DNA from: Meira nashicola
Taxonomy: Eukaryota; Basidiomycota; Exobasidiomycetes; Exobasidiales; Brachybasidiaceae
DNA: 64,000 nt
Direction: 5' to 3'
Assembly: GCA_001600355.1 (NCBI GenBank)
Contig: BCJU01000004.1
Span: 1,612,001-1,676,000, forward strand
Of this stretch, positions 41,131-49,554 are shown in pieces. The notes beneath the pieces were generated by a model. It searched no databases. It was not told the DNA's origin and saw nothing but the letters and a program-made list of their open reading frames with translations. The position numbers and the translations under genes were made by a program. Each line of letters begins with the position of its first letter. The first letter of the stretch is position 1.

Positions 41131-42363
41131 CTAAGAACAATAATCACAACCGTTCACGTCTCTTGAATAGAAAGTTACGGAATTGTTTCGACCTTTTAAT
41201 GGTCCTACATCCTTCAAATCTCCACCACCAACGATTATGATATCTTTTGGGTTGAAGCCAACAGCAAGTGAACGTGTATATTGAGCGGGAGAAGGAGTTG
41301 AAATTTTATACCATGCATTCGGTTCTCCATTATGTTTGTTAACGTATAAAGCACCATCACTATAAGAATTTGTAACGACTGTTCCATTTTTTGTCTTTTT
41401 ACCTTTTCCATCACATTCTTCACCGACAGGGGTCCAAATTGTATAAGGTGAAGAAAAAGGTGCAGTACCACCTTGAGTGATTAATTGAGTTGCATTTATA
41501 TGATTCCATCTTGTTGGATCTTTTGAAATTTTATAATAAACGTTACAATTTCTCTTTCCACAATATTCGAATGAATAAATGTATTTTCCATTTCCCATTT
41601 TTGCAATTGAAGCCATTCCAGGTCTTTCAGCATATTCTGGATCTGTAACATCATTTACAACTTTTGACCATGTTTTAAGATTTGAAGAAGATTGATGAAC
41701 TAATTTTTGACCGTATTTTGGATCACGTTGATCAGAGTAGTAACAATGTAATTTACCTTTGTAAATCAATAAAAAAGGTTCCCAAATTGGTGTTTTTCCG
41801 TTTGTAGGATCAGCTTCACCGCCATGTGCGATATGAGATAAAAATTTCCAAGTTAAACCTTTATCGGTAGAAATGTATAAATCAATCTTTGTTTCTGAAA
41901 GGTTTGCAGGGATTGAATTTCCAGCTAAAAGAATTGAACCTGCTTTATAACAACCAAAATCTTCTTTTAATTCATAAAGAAAAGGTTGATAACGTAATCC
42001 CCAACCGTTTACTTCATCACTTACATTACTAAACCATTTCCATGTTTTACCATGATCGATTGAACGAAAAATTGGAAAAAATGTTTTACCACCTGAATAA
42101 TTTTCCCATGTTGCTAAAATTGTACCTCTTTTATCATTCACTGTTAATAAAAGTGTACGTGCATAAAGTGTTCTTGGAACTTCATACCATGAAGGGGGTT
42201 GAAAGATAGTTGTTGAAAAATCACGTTTTACTAATTTAGATAAAGTAGTATGACGTTTAGAGATTGATGTTGAATGATCATGCTTTACTAAATTGGATAA
42301 AATAGTATAAGCGAGCGTTGTTAAAATGATTGCGATTGAAAAAAGAATTGATTGAAACTTCAT
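41131..42363 (-). CDS. Secreted GH93-type exo-arabinanase/sialidase-fold glycosidase
   Basis: A 410-residue BNR/Asp-box protein resembling fungal GH93 (exo-alpha-1,5-L-arabinanase). A signal peptide spans residues 1-20. A short pro-region (22-53) contains two similar 13-residue units and dibasic KR sites (36-37 and 46-47), suggestive of Kex2-type processing. Asp-box repeats are visible at SIDHGKTW (101-108), STDKGLTW (165-172) and SSNLKTW. Two conserved glutamates, E195 (TPIWEPFLL) and E266 (YSFEYCGK), match the positions of the GH93 catalytic pair by motif. YYSDQRDPKYGQKLVHQ is also typical. The enzyme probably releases arabinobiose from pectic arabinan outside the cell. It is divergent from a sugar transporter, which fits carbohydrate uptake. 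The exact substrate is not provable from sequence. Confidence 0.8.
   Translation of the reverse strand: MKFQSILFSIAIILTTLAYTILSNLVKHDHSTSISKRHTTLSKLVKRDFSTTIFQPPSWYEVPRTLYARTLLLTVNDKRGTILATWENYSGGKTFFPIFRSIDHGKTWKWFSNVSDEVNGWGLRYQPFLYELKEDFGCYKAGSILLAGNSIPANLSETKIDLYISTDKGLTWKFLSHIAHGGEADPTNGKTPIWEPFLLIYKGKLHCYYSDQRDPKYGQKLVHQSSSNLKTWSKVVNDVTDPEYAERPGMASIAKMGNGKYIYSFEYCGKRNCNVYYKISKDPTRWNHINATQLITQGGTAPFSSPYTIWTPVGEECDGKGKKTKNGTVVTNSYSDGALYVNKHNGEPNAWYKISTPSPAQYTRSLAVGFNPKDIIIVGGGDLKDVGPLKGRNNSVTFYSRDVNGCDYCS
42205..42300 (-). repeat. Duplicated pro-region unit in the GH93-type gene
   Basis: LSNLVKHDHSTSI (residues 22-34) and LSKLVKRDFSTTI (41-53) are alignable without gaps, as are the underlying DNA segments, so a short tandem duplication is likely. 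Confidence 0.75.
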
Positions 42364-42590
42364 CTTTGAGAGAGGAGGGGAGGGTGGGCTTTTATGTACA
42401 ACTTGTTAGATAGGTGTCAAATCATCTTTTTATACCTTTCTTTTGGGACAAGTTTGTATCATTACCACCGTCATATAAATTGAAAGGAAAAAAGAATACT
42501 CCTTAATGTAAATTCCGAGTTAAAGAACTCCATCCTAAGAGATAGCCGATATAATGATCAAACTTCTTTCGGTAGACTTAATAGGTAGTT

Positions 42591-42600
42591 TGTGGGGTTA
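42591..42600 (+). promoter_or_regulatory. TGTGGGGTTA copy 1 (CreA/Mig1-like core)
   Basis: Contains GTGGGG, which fits the SYGGRG consensus for fungal carbon catabolite repressors. Identical to the 10-mer at 42726. Confidence 0.45.
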
Positions 42601-42725
42601 ACAGCAAAACAAGCGAATCTGCATTCAGGAACATCAATTAATCAAAAAAATAAGGTCAGGCGGAATGTTCATTCTCGGGGTCATGTCAGAAAATTACGGA
42701 GCCGCGATTCGCTAAGAAGAAAAAG

Positions 42726-42735
42726 TGTGGGGTTA
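42726..42735 (+). promoter_or_regulatory. TGTGGGGTTA copy 2 (CreA/Mig1-like core)
   Basis: Second exact copy, 135 bp from the first and in the same orientation. Confidence 0.45.
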
Positions 42736-43248
42736 TCTATAATCCTAGCCGTTGAATTACGATAGCAAGCTCACATACAAAAGATATACATTCATTGATT
42801 TGTTTGAAAATGTTGATTATGAAAAAAAGAAAAGAACATTATCCATTCTTATCAATAATCGTTACACAAGATTGCCGTGAAAATATCGTTACAAAATGAG
42901 TCTGACAGGTTCGGTAGAGATTAATGTTGCCTTCGGTTCGGAGAACTCATGTCCTATTTAGAGTAAAAGAATGCTTCTAGACCTTTTTTATCTTCGCAAA
43001 TCTTGTGTAAAACAGGATTGATGCCTATCTCATCCTTTGTTAAACTGAAGTCCATTAATAAAAAGTAAGTAAATCAAAGAACGGAGCCGGTAGTAAAAAT
43101 ATGCAGGTACAAGCATCAAAACTTGTATTCCGTGCATAGGACGTGTACTTTTTCTTCAATTGCAGCAGTTTACGGGTAAGAAATACTATTCCGAGTAAAG
43201 AGGCGTAAATTCCGGATCCTTTGAAATGGTGTGATAAGGTTGAAATTG

Positions 43249-43257
43249 TATATAAAG
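43249..43257 (+). promoter_or_regulatory. TATA box of the sugar transporter gene
   Basis: TATATAAAG 74 bp before the ATG, at a normal distance for a fungal TATA promoter with a short leader. Confidence 0.6.
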
Positions 43258-43330
43258 TGGTCAAAAAAATAAATTCCTTTAACCCTCAACATCTTTACAC
43301 ATTCATTCATTTACTCAAACAACAACCAAC

Positions 43331-44929
43331 ATGGCTATTCATCCAAAAACATACACATTCTTATGTGGTTGCTTTGCAGCTTTTGGTTCATTCACTTTTG
43401 GATATGATTTAGGAGTGATTGCGGGTGTTTTACAATCTTCTGATTTTCTTCGAATTACAAACCTTGAAGGACCGGATAATGAAACTTCGAATTATTTAGG
43501 ATTTATTGCAAGTAGTATGGTTTTAGGAGCTTTTGTTGCTTGTTTACCAACTTCAATTATTGCGGATAAATTAAGTAGAAGGACTGCAATCGTTAATTCT
43601 GCAATCATTTTTATATTTGGTGCAATCTTACAAGCTGCTGCTCAAAATCGAGAAATGATGATGGCAGGTAGATTTATAACTGGAATGGGTATCGGTGGTT
43701 TAACGATGCTTGCTCCATTATATCAATCAGAAATTGCACATCCTTCAATGCGTGGATCTCTTACAACATTACAACAATTATTTTTAGGTATTGGAGCATT
43801 CATTGCAAGTTTAAGTAATTATGGTTTACTTGTTCATCATTTGGGTACACCTTTTCAATGGAGATTCGCTTTAGCACTTCAAATTGCACCTGCTTTACCT
43901 TTAATAACATGTATGTTCTTCCTTCCCGAATCACCAAGATGGCTAATGTTAAAAGGTCGTAAAGAAGAAGCACAAATCACTCTTGCTCGTCTTCATGCAC
44001 GTAATCAAGTTCAACATCCTTTCGTTTTAGCACAAATGATTGAACTTGAAGCAGCTGTTAAACGTGATAAAGAAGCAGAAGATAAACATGGTGGTTGGTC
44101 TTCTTTATGGACAAATCGTCAAACGTTTAGAAAAGTTTTACTTGGTATAATTTTACAATTTAGCGTTCAAATGACTGGTGTTTCGGCAATTCAATATTTC
44201 TCACCAACAATCTTTAAAGTTTTCGGTTTTAGCGTTGAACGTTCTTTACTTTTTAATAGTATCGCAAACGTTTTTGCCTTGGTTGGTGAATTTTGTGCAG
44301 TCTTATTCGTTGATAAGGTTGGCAGAAGACTTCCTTTGATAAGTTGTAATATCGGTTCAGGTATTACTTTTGTTATTGGAACTGCTTTAATGGCAATTTA
44401 TCCGGCAACAAATGCAAATAATAATAAAAGTGCTGCTTATGCATTCGTTGTAATGACTTGGTTATTCCAATGGTTCTTTTCGTTTGGTATAGGACCACTT
44501 TCATGGACTTATCCAGTAGAAATATTTTCTACTGGAATGCGTGCACGTGGAACGGCAGTAACGACAATGTCATCTTATATAAGTAACTTTATGATCGGTC
44601 AAGTTTCACCAATTGCATTCAAAAATGTTGGTTGGAGATATTATTTATTATTCGCAATTTGTGGTTTCACAAACGCTTTAACTGTTTATTTATTATTTCC
44701 TGAAACAAAAGGTAGAACTTTGGAAGAAATGGATTTATATATGCAACAAATGCCTTGGATTGTCGTTGGAACTTCAAAAGCTATGGAAATTTCAGCAAAA
44801 GAACGTGAAATTCAATTAAAAAGAGGTATCGTTCATGATGGTGTCGGAGGAGAAGGAGCTTTTGAACAAGTTCATACACTTCAAATTAAACAACAAGATA
44901 TTGAAGATCCTTCAATCGAAAAGAAATAG
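43331..44929 (+). CDS. MFS sugar (hexose-type) transporter
   Basis: A 532-residue, 12-helix major-facilitator sugar porter of the plasma membrane. Hallmarks: the first helix (FAAFGSFTFGYDLGVIAG), the loop DKLSRRTA, GRFITGMGIGG, PESPRWLMLKGR after helix 6, a central cytoplasmic loop, IQYFSPTIFKVFG, DKVGRR, PVEIFSTGMRARGTA, and PETKGRTLEEMD after helix 12. It probably imports a monosaccharide with protons or by facilitation. Specificity cannot be read from the motifs. It is divergent from a GH93-type secreted enzyme, so release and uptake of a plant-derived sugar may be co-regulated. The start MAIHPKTYTF is preceded by AACC and follows a TATA box by 74 bp. Intronless. Confidence 0.95.
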   Translation: MAIHPKTYTFLCGCFAAFGSFTFGYDLGVIAGVLQSSDFLRITNLEGPDNETSNYLGFIASSMVLGAFVACLPTSIIADKLSRRTAIVNSAIIFIFGAILQAAAQNREMMMAGRFITGMGIGGLTMLAPLYQSEIAHPSMRGSLTTLQQLFLGIGAFIASLSNYGLLVHHLGTPFQWRFALALQIAPALPLITCMFFLPESPRWLMLKGRKEEAQITLARLHARNQVQHPFVLAQMIELEAAVKRDKEAEDKHGGWSSLWTNRQTFRKVLLGIILQFSVQMTGVSAIQYFSPTIFKVFGFSVERSLLFNSIANVFALVGEFCAVLFVDKVGRRLPLISCNIGSGITFVIGTALMAIYPATNANNNKSAAYAFVVMTWLFQWFFSFGIGPLSWTYPVEIFSTGMRARGTAVTTMSSYISNFMIGQVSPIAFKNVGWRYYLLFAICGFTNALTVYLLFPETKGRTLEEMDLYMQQMPWIVVGTSKAMEISAKEREIQLKRGIVHDGVGGEGAFEQVHTLQIKQQDIEDPSIEKK

Positions 44930-45841
44930 TTTCCAGATTGTGTAACACTCATTGAATGATGATGAATGTATAAAGTATGCTTACTTAATCCTCCGGTTAT
45001 TCCTTTTTGCTTTATATCAATTGGCGTGAGTAAATACTGCGCGCGCGCCATCGTGACGTTTGCAATGCTCTGCGCCGCGCACAAATGGAGTATGTATTTT
45101 CTACAGCCAAAGTGCAGTGCAAATGAACAGCGGGGCAGGCTTGCAAAAAAAAATAAACAAAAACCGTAAAAAGATGCATATGAGCAGTGTTTACACAGAA
45201 GCGAGGAAAGAGCTTAAAAGGCGAGTGAAATGAGAAGAAAAACAAAGAAAGCCAAATTAGACTCGCGTAAAGCTGTTTTTTCATTCAAATAGTCAATTAA
45301 TGCATCCACAAATATAATAAAAAAAAATAATCAATGTCGAGTTAAGCTCTAAAATGATGAATTGAGTTCTAATGACCTTCTTCTAATCTTTTTTTGCTTG
45401 TCTTCCATCATCTACTATCACGAACGTTCGCCTGGAGTCTTCTTTTTTTCTCTCTCTCGATTTCTCTCGCTTTCGTTCATCCCGTTTGTGTTCTTGCGTG
45501 CGTGGTGTTCGTGTTGGTTTCGTTTTTTCTTCCTTTTTTTTTCTCGTCAAAAGTCTTCTTTTTCAATCGTGTGCATTCGGTTTTTTCATCTCGATTGACG
45601 CTCGGTAATACTATCTCAAATAATCTATCGCGATCTTATCAATCATTTTGGTTCGGATTTGTGCCTTCTTTTTTTCATCATAATAATTTGTATAACGTTT
45701 GTTTGCTAAAAGGTGAGTTGCATTTAATGCTCTTTCTCAGCAATCACATTTCTGACAACATCCACCTCTTTTCTCCCTTTTCACATTTTACAGACTCGAT
45801 TTCGTGTACTTGTTTCGACTTTTCATATCTGTTTAACCAAA
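44930..45841. promoter_or_regulatory. Promoter and 5' leader of the glycine-rich RRM gene
   Basis: 912 bp. The last 450 bp is strongly T/C-rich on +, as seen before highly expressed fungal genes, and contains a 5'-UTR intron (45713-45793). GC-rich GCGCGCGCC lies at about 45041. Open frames here (for example 45394-45849) are composition artefacts. Confidence 0.6.
45713..45793 (+). other. Intron in the 5' UTR of the glycine-rich RRM gene
   Basis: AAAAG|GTGAGT donor and TTTTACAG acceptor, 81 nt, ending 48 bp before the ATG. Both sites fit the consensus seen in other introns of this window. Confidence 0.7.
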
Positions 45842-46465
45842 ATGGCTAAAGTTTACGTCGGTAACCTTTCTTGGAACACAAACGATGATGGATTAGCTCA
45901 AGCTTTTTCCGCTTTCGGTCAATTGACCGATTATATCGTCATGAAAGATCGTGATACCGGTCGTTCTCGTGGTTTCGGTTTTGTAACTTATGGTACACAA
46001 CAAGAAGCTGATGCTGCAATCGCCGGTCTCAACGAACAAGAGCTCGACGGTCGTCGTATTCGTGTCAATATGGCAAACTCTCGTCCTGTTGGCATGGGTG
46101 CAGGCATGGGCGCTGGAGGTTATGGTGGTGGTTATGGTGCCGCTGGTATGAACCCTCAAAACTATGGTGGTTACGGCGGTCCTCAAGGTGGATACGCAGG
46201 CGGCTATGGTGCCCAACAAGGTGCTTATGGCGGTCAACAAGGCTTCGGAGGTCAACAAGGCTTTGGCGGTCAACAAGGTTTCGGTGGACCTCAAGGTTAC
46301 GGAGCACCTCAAGGTGGCTATGCTGGTAACTTCCCACCACCAGGACCACAAAACGGTTTCGGTGGTCAAGCAGCAGGTGGTTTCCCTGGTCAACAAGGCG
46401 GCGGTTACCCTGGTGCTGGACAAGCTGGTGGTTACCCAGGATCAACTCAAGGAGGTGGTTATTAA
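45842..46465 (+). CDS. Glycine-rich RNA-binding protein, single RRM
   Basis: A 207-residue protein with an N-terminal RRM (residues 3-78; RNP2 VYVGNLSW, RNP1 RGFGFVTY) and a low-complexity tail (about 85-207) of G, Q, Y and P. The tail includes three consecutive GGQQGF units and several GGY repeats. This is the architecture of plant GRP7/animal CIRBP-type RNA chaperones and hnRNP-like proteins, which bind U/G-rich RNA in stress or growth control. The tail is prion-like in composition and could drive phase separation. A pyrimidine-rich leader with an intron suggests strong expression. The start has a near-ideal context (CCAAAATGGCT). The specific orthologue is uncertain. Confidence 0.9.
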   Translation: MAKVYVGNLSWNTNDDGLAQAFSAFGQLTDYIVMKDRDTGRSRGFGFVTYGTQQEADAAIAGLNEQELDGRRIRVNMANSRPVGMGAGMGAGGYGGGYGAAGMNPQNYGGYGGPQGGYAGGYGAQQGAYGGQQGFGGQQGFGGQQGFGGPQGYGAPQGGYAGNFPPPGPQNGFGGQAAGGFPGQQGGGYPGAGQAGGYPGSTQGGGY

Positions 46466-47038
46466 ATCAATTCTAATTTGATCCATTGAAAGAATATATG
46501 CAAGTTCGGATCATGGAAGGATGCTTGGATTTTGATCTTTTTGTCAGGAATTCAAACTTTGTTCTATGTGCCACTTTCATTTAAATTCACACATTCCGTG
46601 TTATCAACAAAAATCTTTTCGAATCTCTTTTTGATTCTTTTTTTCAACTTCAAAAATCATTTCTTTCATCTTCCGCTTCTACTCGTGCGACAATGCTGTC
46701 TGCACTAATTTCATACCAATCTACTCTACTCTACTTTTAAAGCCTTTTTTTCCCTTTTCTTCATCATCACCGAAAATGACATTTGAATTTGTCTTGTCCG
46801 TGCACTTTAAATTTGCAAAGCTTGCGTGATTGATGTAAACGAGTAAGTAAGTGTACGGAGATTTAAACTGCATGCGTGCGTGCGTGTTCCATAAGCGGGA
46901 ATACCTCCACTGATACACCCACCCATTACGCATGCAGTTTGATCTTTGGCTTATGTATATTATTGAGTGGATGCATGAATTAACGTTTTGAGTTTTAAGA
47001 TGTATATAACCTCGTACCATACCATCACTATATATAAA
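46466..47038. other. Intergenic region, RRM gene / FMP52-like
   Basis: 573 bp with the RRM gene's 3' UTR and the FMP52-like promoter. It carries an inverted repeat with 13-bp perfect arms (46865-46877 and 46928-46940) and two TATA-like runs (about 47001-47008, 47028-47036) very close to the ATG. Confidence 0.55.
46865..46940. repeat. Inverted repeat, 13-bp perfect arms
   Basis: AAACTGCATGCGT at 46865-46877 and its exact reverse complement ACGCATGCAGTTT at 46928-46940, separated by 50 nt that includes GCGT repeats. Confidence 0.85.
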
Positions 47039-47896
47039 ATGACCACATCAACACGATCAGCAATCCTTTTCGGCGCAACGGGAGCGGTTGGAAAGCCATT
47101 ATTATCGGAATTATTAAAGAGTACAGAATACGATCAAGTTCATACGTTTGTACGTAAACCATTTAAAAGTGAATCGGTTTATAAAGATGAAGCCAAATTG
47201 ATTGAACATATTTTAGATTTTGAAAAGTTATTAAAAGAAGAAAGAGGATCAAAAGATATAAATGAAATAAAAGCAGAAGCGATTTATATTACTTTAGGAA
47301 CAACAAGAGCAAATGCAGGTTCAGCAGAAGCATTTGAAAGAATCGATCGTGAATACGTTTTAGCGGCTGCAAAAGCTGCTTTAAATGAAGAAAAGAAAGA
47401 ACAAAAAGTACTTTATTGCTCTTCTTTTGGCGTTAGTTCAAAAAGTCCATTCTTATATCCAAAGAGTAAAGGATTAACTGAAGAAGGGTTGGGTGAGTTG
47501 TATAAAAAAGGCAACTGCTAAACATGATTTGCTGATCATAATCTTTCTCCCATTCAAATAGCATCACTTGGTTATTCTGATACAATCATTTTTCGACCTG
47601 GCTTTTTAGCACAAGCCAATCGTGGCGAACCACGTAAAGTTGAACAAATTTATGGTTTTTTAACACACAATATTCTTTCACGTTTTTGGAATGATGCTGA
47701 AATTAAAGTTTCAGATTTAGCAAAAGCATTTTTAATTGCAGGTAAAAATGGTTCTTCAGGTTTAACAAGCTTAGGTGTTGGTTCTCCTCCAAGTGATTCA
47801 TTTAATCGTGTGGAAAATGCAAAAGGAACAATCACGATAATTAAAAATATTGAAGCTATTCAACTTGCCAAACAAACCGAAAAAGCTTCTTTGTGA
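47039..47896 (+). CDS. FMP52: FMP52-like NAD(P)-binding oxidoreductase
   Basis: Two exons, 47039-47492 and 47562-47896, encode 262 residues. The 69-nt intron (GTGAGT...AAATAG) joins KGLTEEGL to ASLGYSDTIIFRPGFLA in frame. It is an atypical short-chain reductase of the Fmp52/HTATIP2 (TIP30) family. The Rossmann motif is ILFGATGAVGKP (residues 9-20), then VRKPFKS, YITLGTTRANAGSAE and IDREYV, and the SSFGVSSKSPFLYPKSKG catalytic-like segment (Y..K pair). Yeast Fmp52 is on the mitochondrial outer membrane; location here is inferred. The stop at 47894-47896 overlaps a GTGAGT, so a further intron extending the C-terminus cannot be excluded. The leader is very short. Confidence 0.87.
47493..47561 (+). 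other. Intron of the FMP52-like gene
   Basis: GTGAGT donor, CAAATAG acceptor; joining restores the conserved GLASLGY segment. Confidence 0.9.
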
Positions 47897-48669
47897 GTGG
47901 ATTACTCAATAAACTCATCTTTATCATCATTAAATACCCTTCTTTTATCTCAAGGATTGTTCTGTGCTTTTTCGTAATAGGACATTGATTAATGCGTTCT
48001 TAATATTTGAATATGGGTATAAGATTATTGTGAATGGGAGGATGCGAGTCGTTGAAGAGTGCATCATTCATTTAGTAGCCAAAAAAGAATCACGTTTCGT
48101 TGAACTTCTAGAAGGATCCATAGGTGATGTTTCCTGATCTTCCGAACTGCAAAGCGAACTTTTTACCCCATCTCTTGATATACAACACCCTTGGAATGAT
48201 TGGGTATCTTGAAAAGTGTGAATAGAAAGATAGTGTGTCAGCTACTATATACAATGAAATACTGCTCTCACACTCACGTATGAATACGATGATGAACGTG
48301 CCATTCAGCCATGTTGAAATAGAATTTCTTGAAATGAAGACAAGGTTTTGTAAAAGGTGAAGGTGATGAGGTGAGTAGAAGTAGGATTGAATTTGTCCCC
48401 CTTTTTGTACTCGTACAATCAGGATCTAAACAACAAAAATGCAATGCACAGACTTTCTCTTTCTTTTTTTTTTTGACATTTTTGACATTTAGGCTGTGCA
48501 ACAATTGTCCAGGCGCGGCTGTGTAAAAAAAGTGTGAAAATAATAATCTGACGGGAAGCACCAAAAACCCTCCACCAAAAAAAAGCGCGAATTGAGATTT
48601 TTTATGGCTTTTTAAATTATTGTAATTGAGCATATATGCACGTTTAACCTGATTCAACCCCGACAAAAA
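47897..48669. other. Intergenic region, FMP52-like / METTL26-like
   Basis: 773 bp with no supported gene. T-rich and A-rich homopolymer stretches occur at about 48465-48475 and 48578-48586. It must contain the 3' UTR of one gene and the promoter of the next. Confidence 0.45.
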
Positions 48670-49554
48670 GTGATGATTGATGAAAATGCATACAAATTCC
48701 CAGACAGACGTTCACAGTCCGGATCAGCAGAGAGAAATAGCAAGCCAATTGCAGATACATTATTGCCTTTTTTAAATGAATGGTTTGAAGCACTTGAAAG
48801 AGATGCAAGAATACTTGAAATTGGATCTGGGGAAGGAGAGCAATTGGCAGCAATCATGAGAGGATTATTGCAAGGAAGAGATCATAACCGAAAGATAACA
48901 ATTCAACCTACTGAAGCTGATTCTCAAGGTTGCAAAGATGTGAATAAGAGATGCAGTAACCTTTCTAAAGATGGAATCATGATAAATGCATGTCATTGTC
49001 TAGACATTGATAGAGATGAAGATTGGAAATTGTTAAAGAATGATAAATTTGATGTCATTTTGTTATTCAACATCGTTCATATCATACCATTTAATACCGT
49101 TCAAAATTTATTCAAGCATTTTGGTAATCAAACTTCTTCTGTTCTCAATCCAACACAAGGTAGAATAATACTGTACGGCGCATTTGACGAGCAAGGGAAG
49201 ACCAGAAGTGAAGGAAACGAAAAGGTGAGCCAAGATTACGGAGTACTTTCTCTTTTTTTCAAACACCACTGACCCACTCCATATTCCAGTTTGACGTCTA
49301 CTTGAAGCAAAAAGACAATCGGTTCGGAATACGAAATATACATACAGATTTACAGCCTCTTGCTAAGGAAAATAATCTATACTTGGAGCATAGAATTGAG
49401 ATGCCAAATGGGAACGTGAGTATGATTGAACTAAAAGTGAATGTGGGTAAATGCTAATCGACCTTTTCAATCTTTATTCGGTTCCGCCGACAAACAACTA
49501 CAACAAAAGCTAATGATTATCTTCAATCGCGGAAAATCGGAATCAAAACAATGA
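48670..49554 (+). CDS. METTL26/DUF938-family SAM-dependent methyltransferase
   Basis: Three exons (48670-49224, 49290-49415, 49510-49554) give 241 residues. Splicing at GTGAGC...TTCCAG and GTGAGT...AAAAG links the open frames in phase 0. The joined protein matches the DUF938/METTL26 family: RRSQSGSAERNSKPIADTLL (family opening with the N..PI element), the SAM-binding ARILEIGSGEGEQ, FDVILLFNIVHIIPFN, and FDVYLKQKDNRFGIRNIHTD encoded by exon 2. The terminal LMIIFNRGK strand comes from the 45-nt last exon. Substrates of this family are not established. ATG 48670 and 48673 are adjacent alternatives. Confidence 0.87.
49225..49289 (+). other. Intron 1 of the METTL26-like gene
   Basis: GTGAGC...ATTCCAG, 65 nt, phase 0. 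Confidence 0.85.
49416..49509 (+). other. Intron 2 of the METTL26-like gene
   Basis: GTGAGT...CAAAAG, 94 nt, phase 0. The AAAAG acceptor is poor, but only this junction restores the conserved final beta strand. Confidence 0.7.

Larger units (their letters stand above)
42364..43330. promoter_or_regulatory. Shared promoter region, GH93-type enzyme / sugar transporter
   Basis: 967 bp between divergent ATGs. TATA-like elements sit at both ends: CTTTTTATA at 42426-42434 (reads TATAAAAAG on -) and TATATAAAG at 43249-43257. Two exact copies of TGTGGGGTTA (42591-42600, 42726-42735) carry the Mig1/CreA-type core GTGGGG, and two copies of ACGGAGCCG lie at 42696 and 43081. Confidence 0.6.

Noticed and set aside
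45394..45849. 151-codon frame before the RRM gene
   Set aside because: Lies in the pyrimidine-rich leader, crosses a clear 5'-UTR intron and overlaps the true ATG in another frame.
45893..46423. 176-codon Thr-rich minus-strand frame
   Set aside because: Shadow of the glycine-rich RRM gene.
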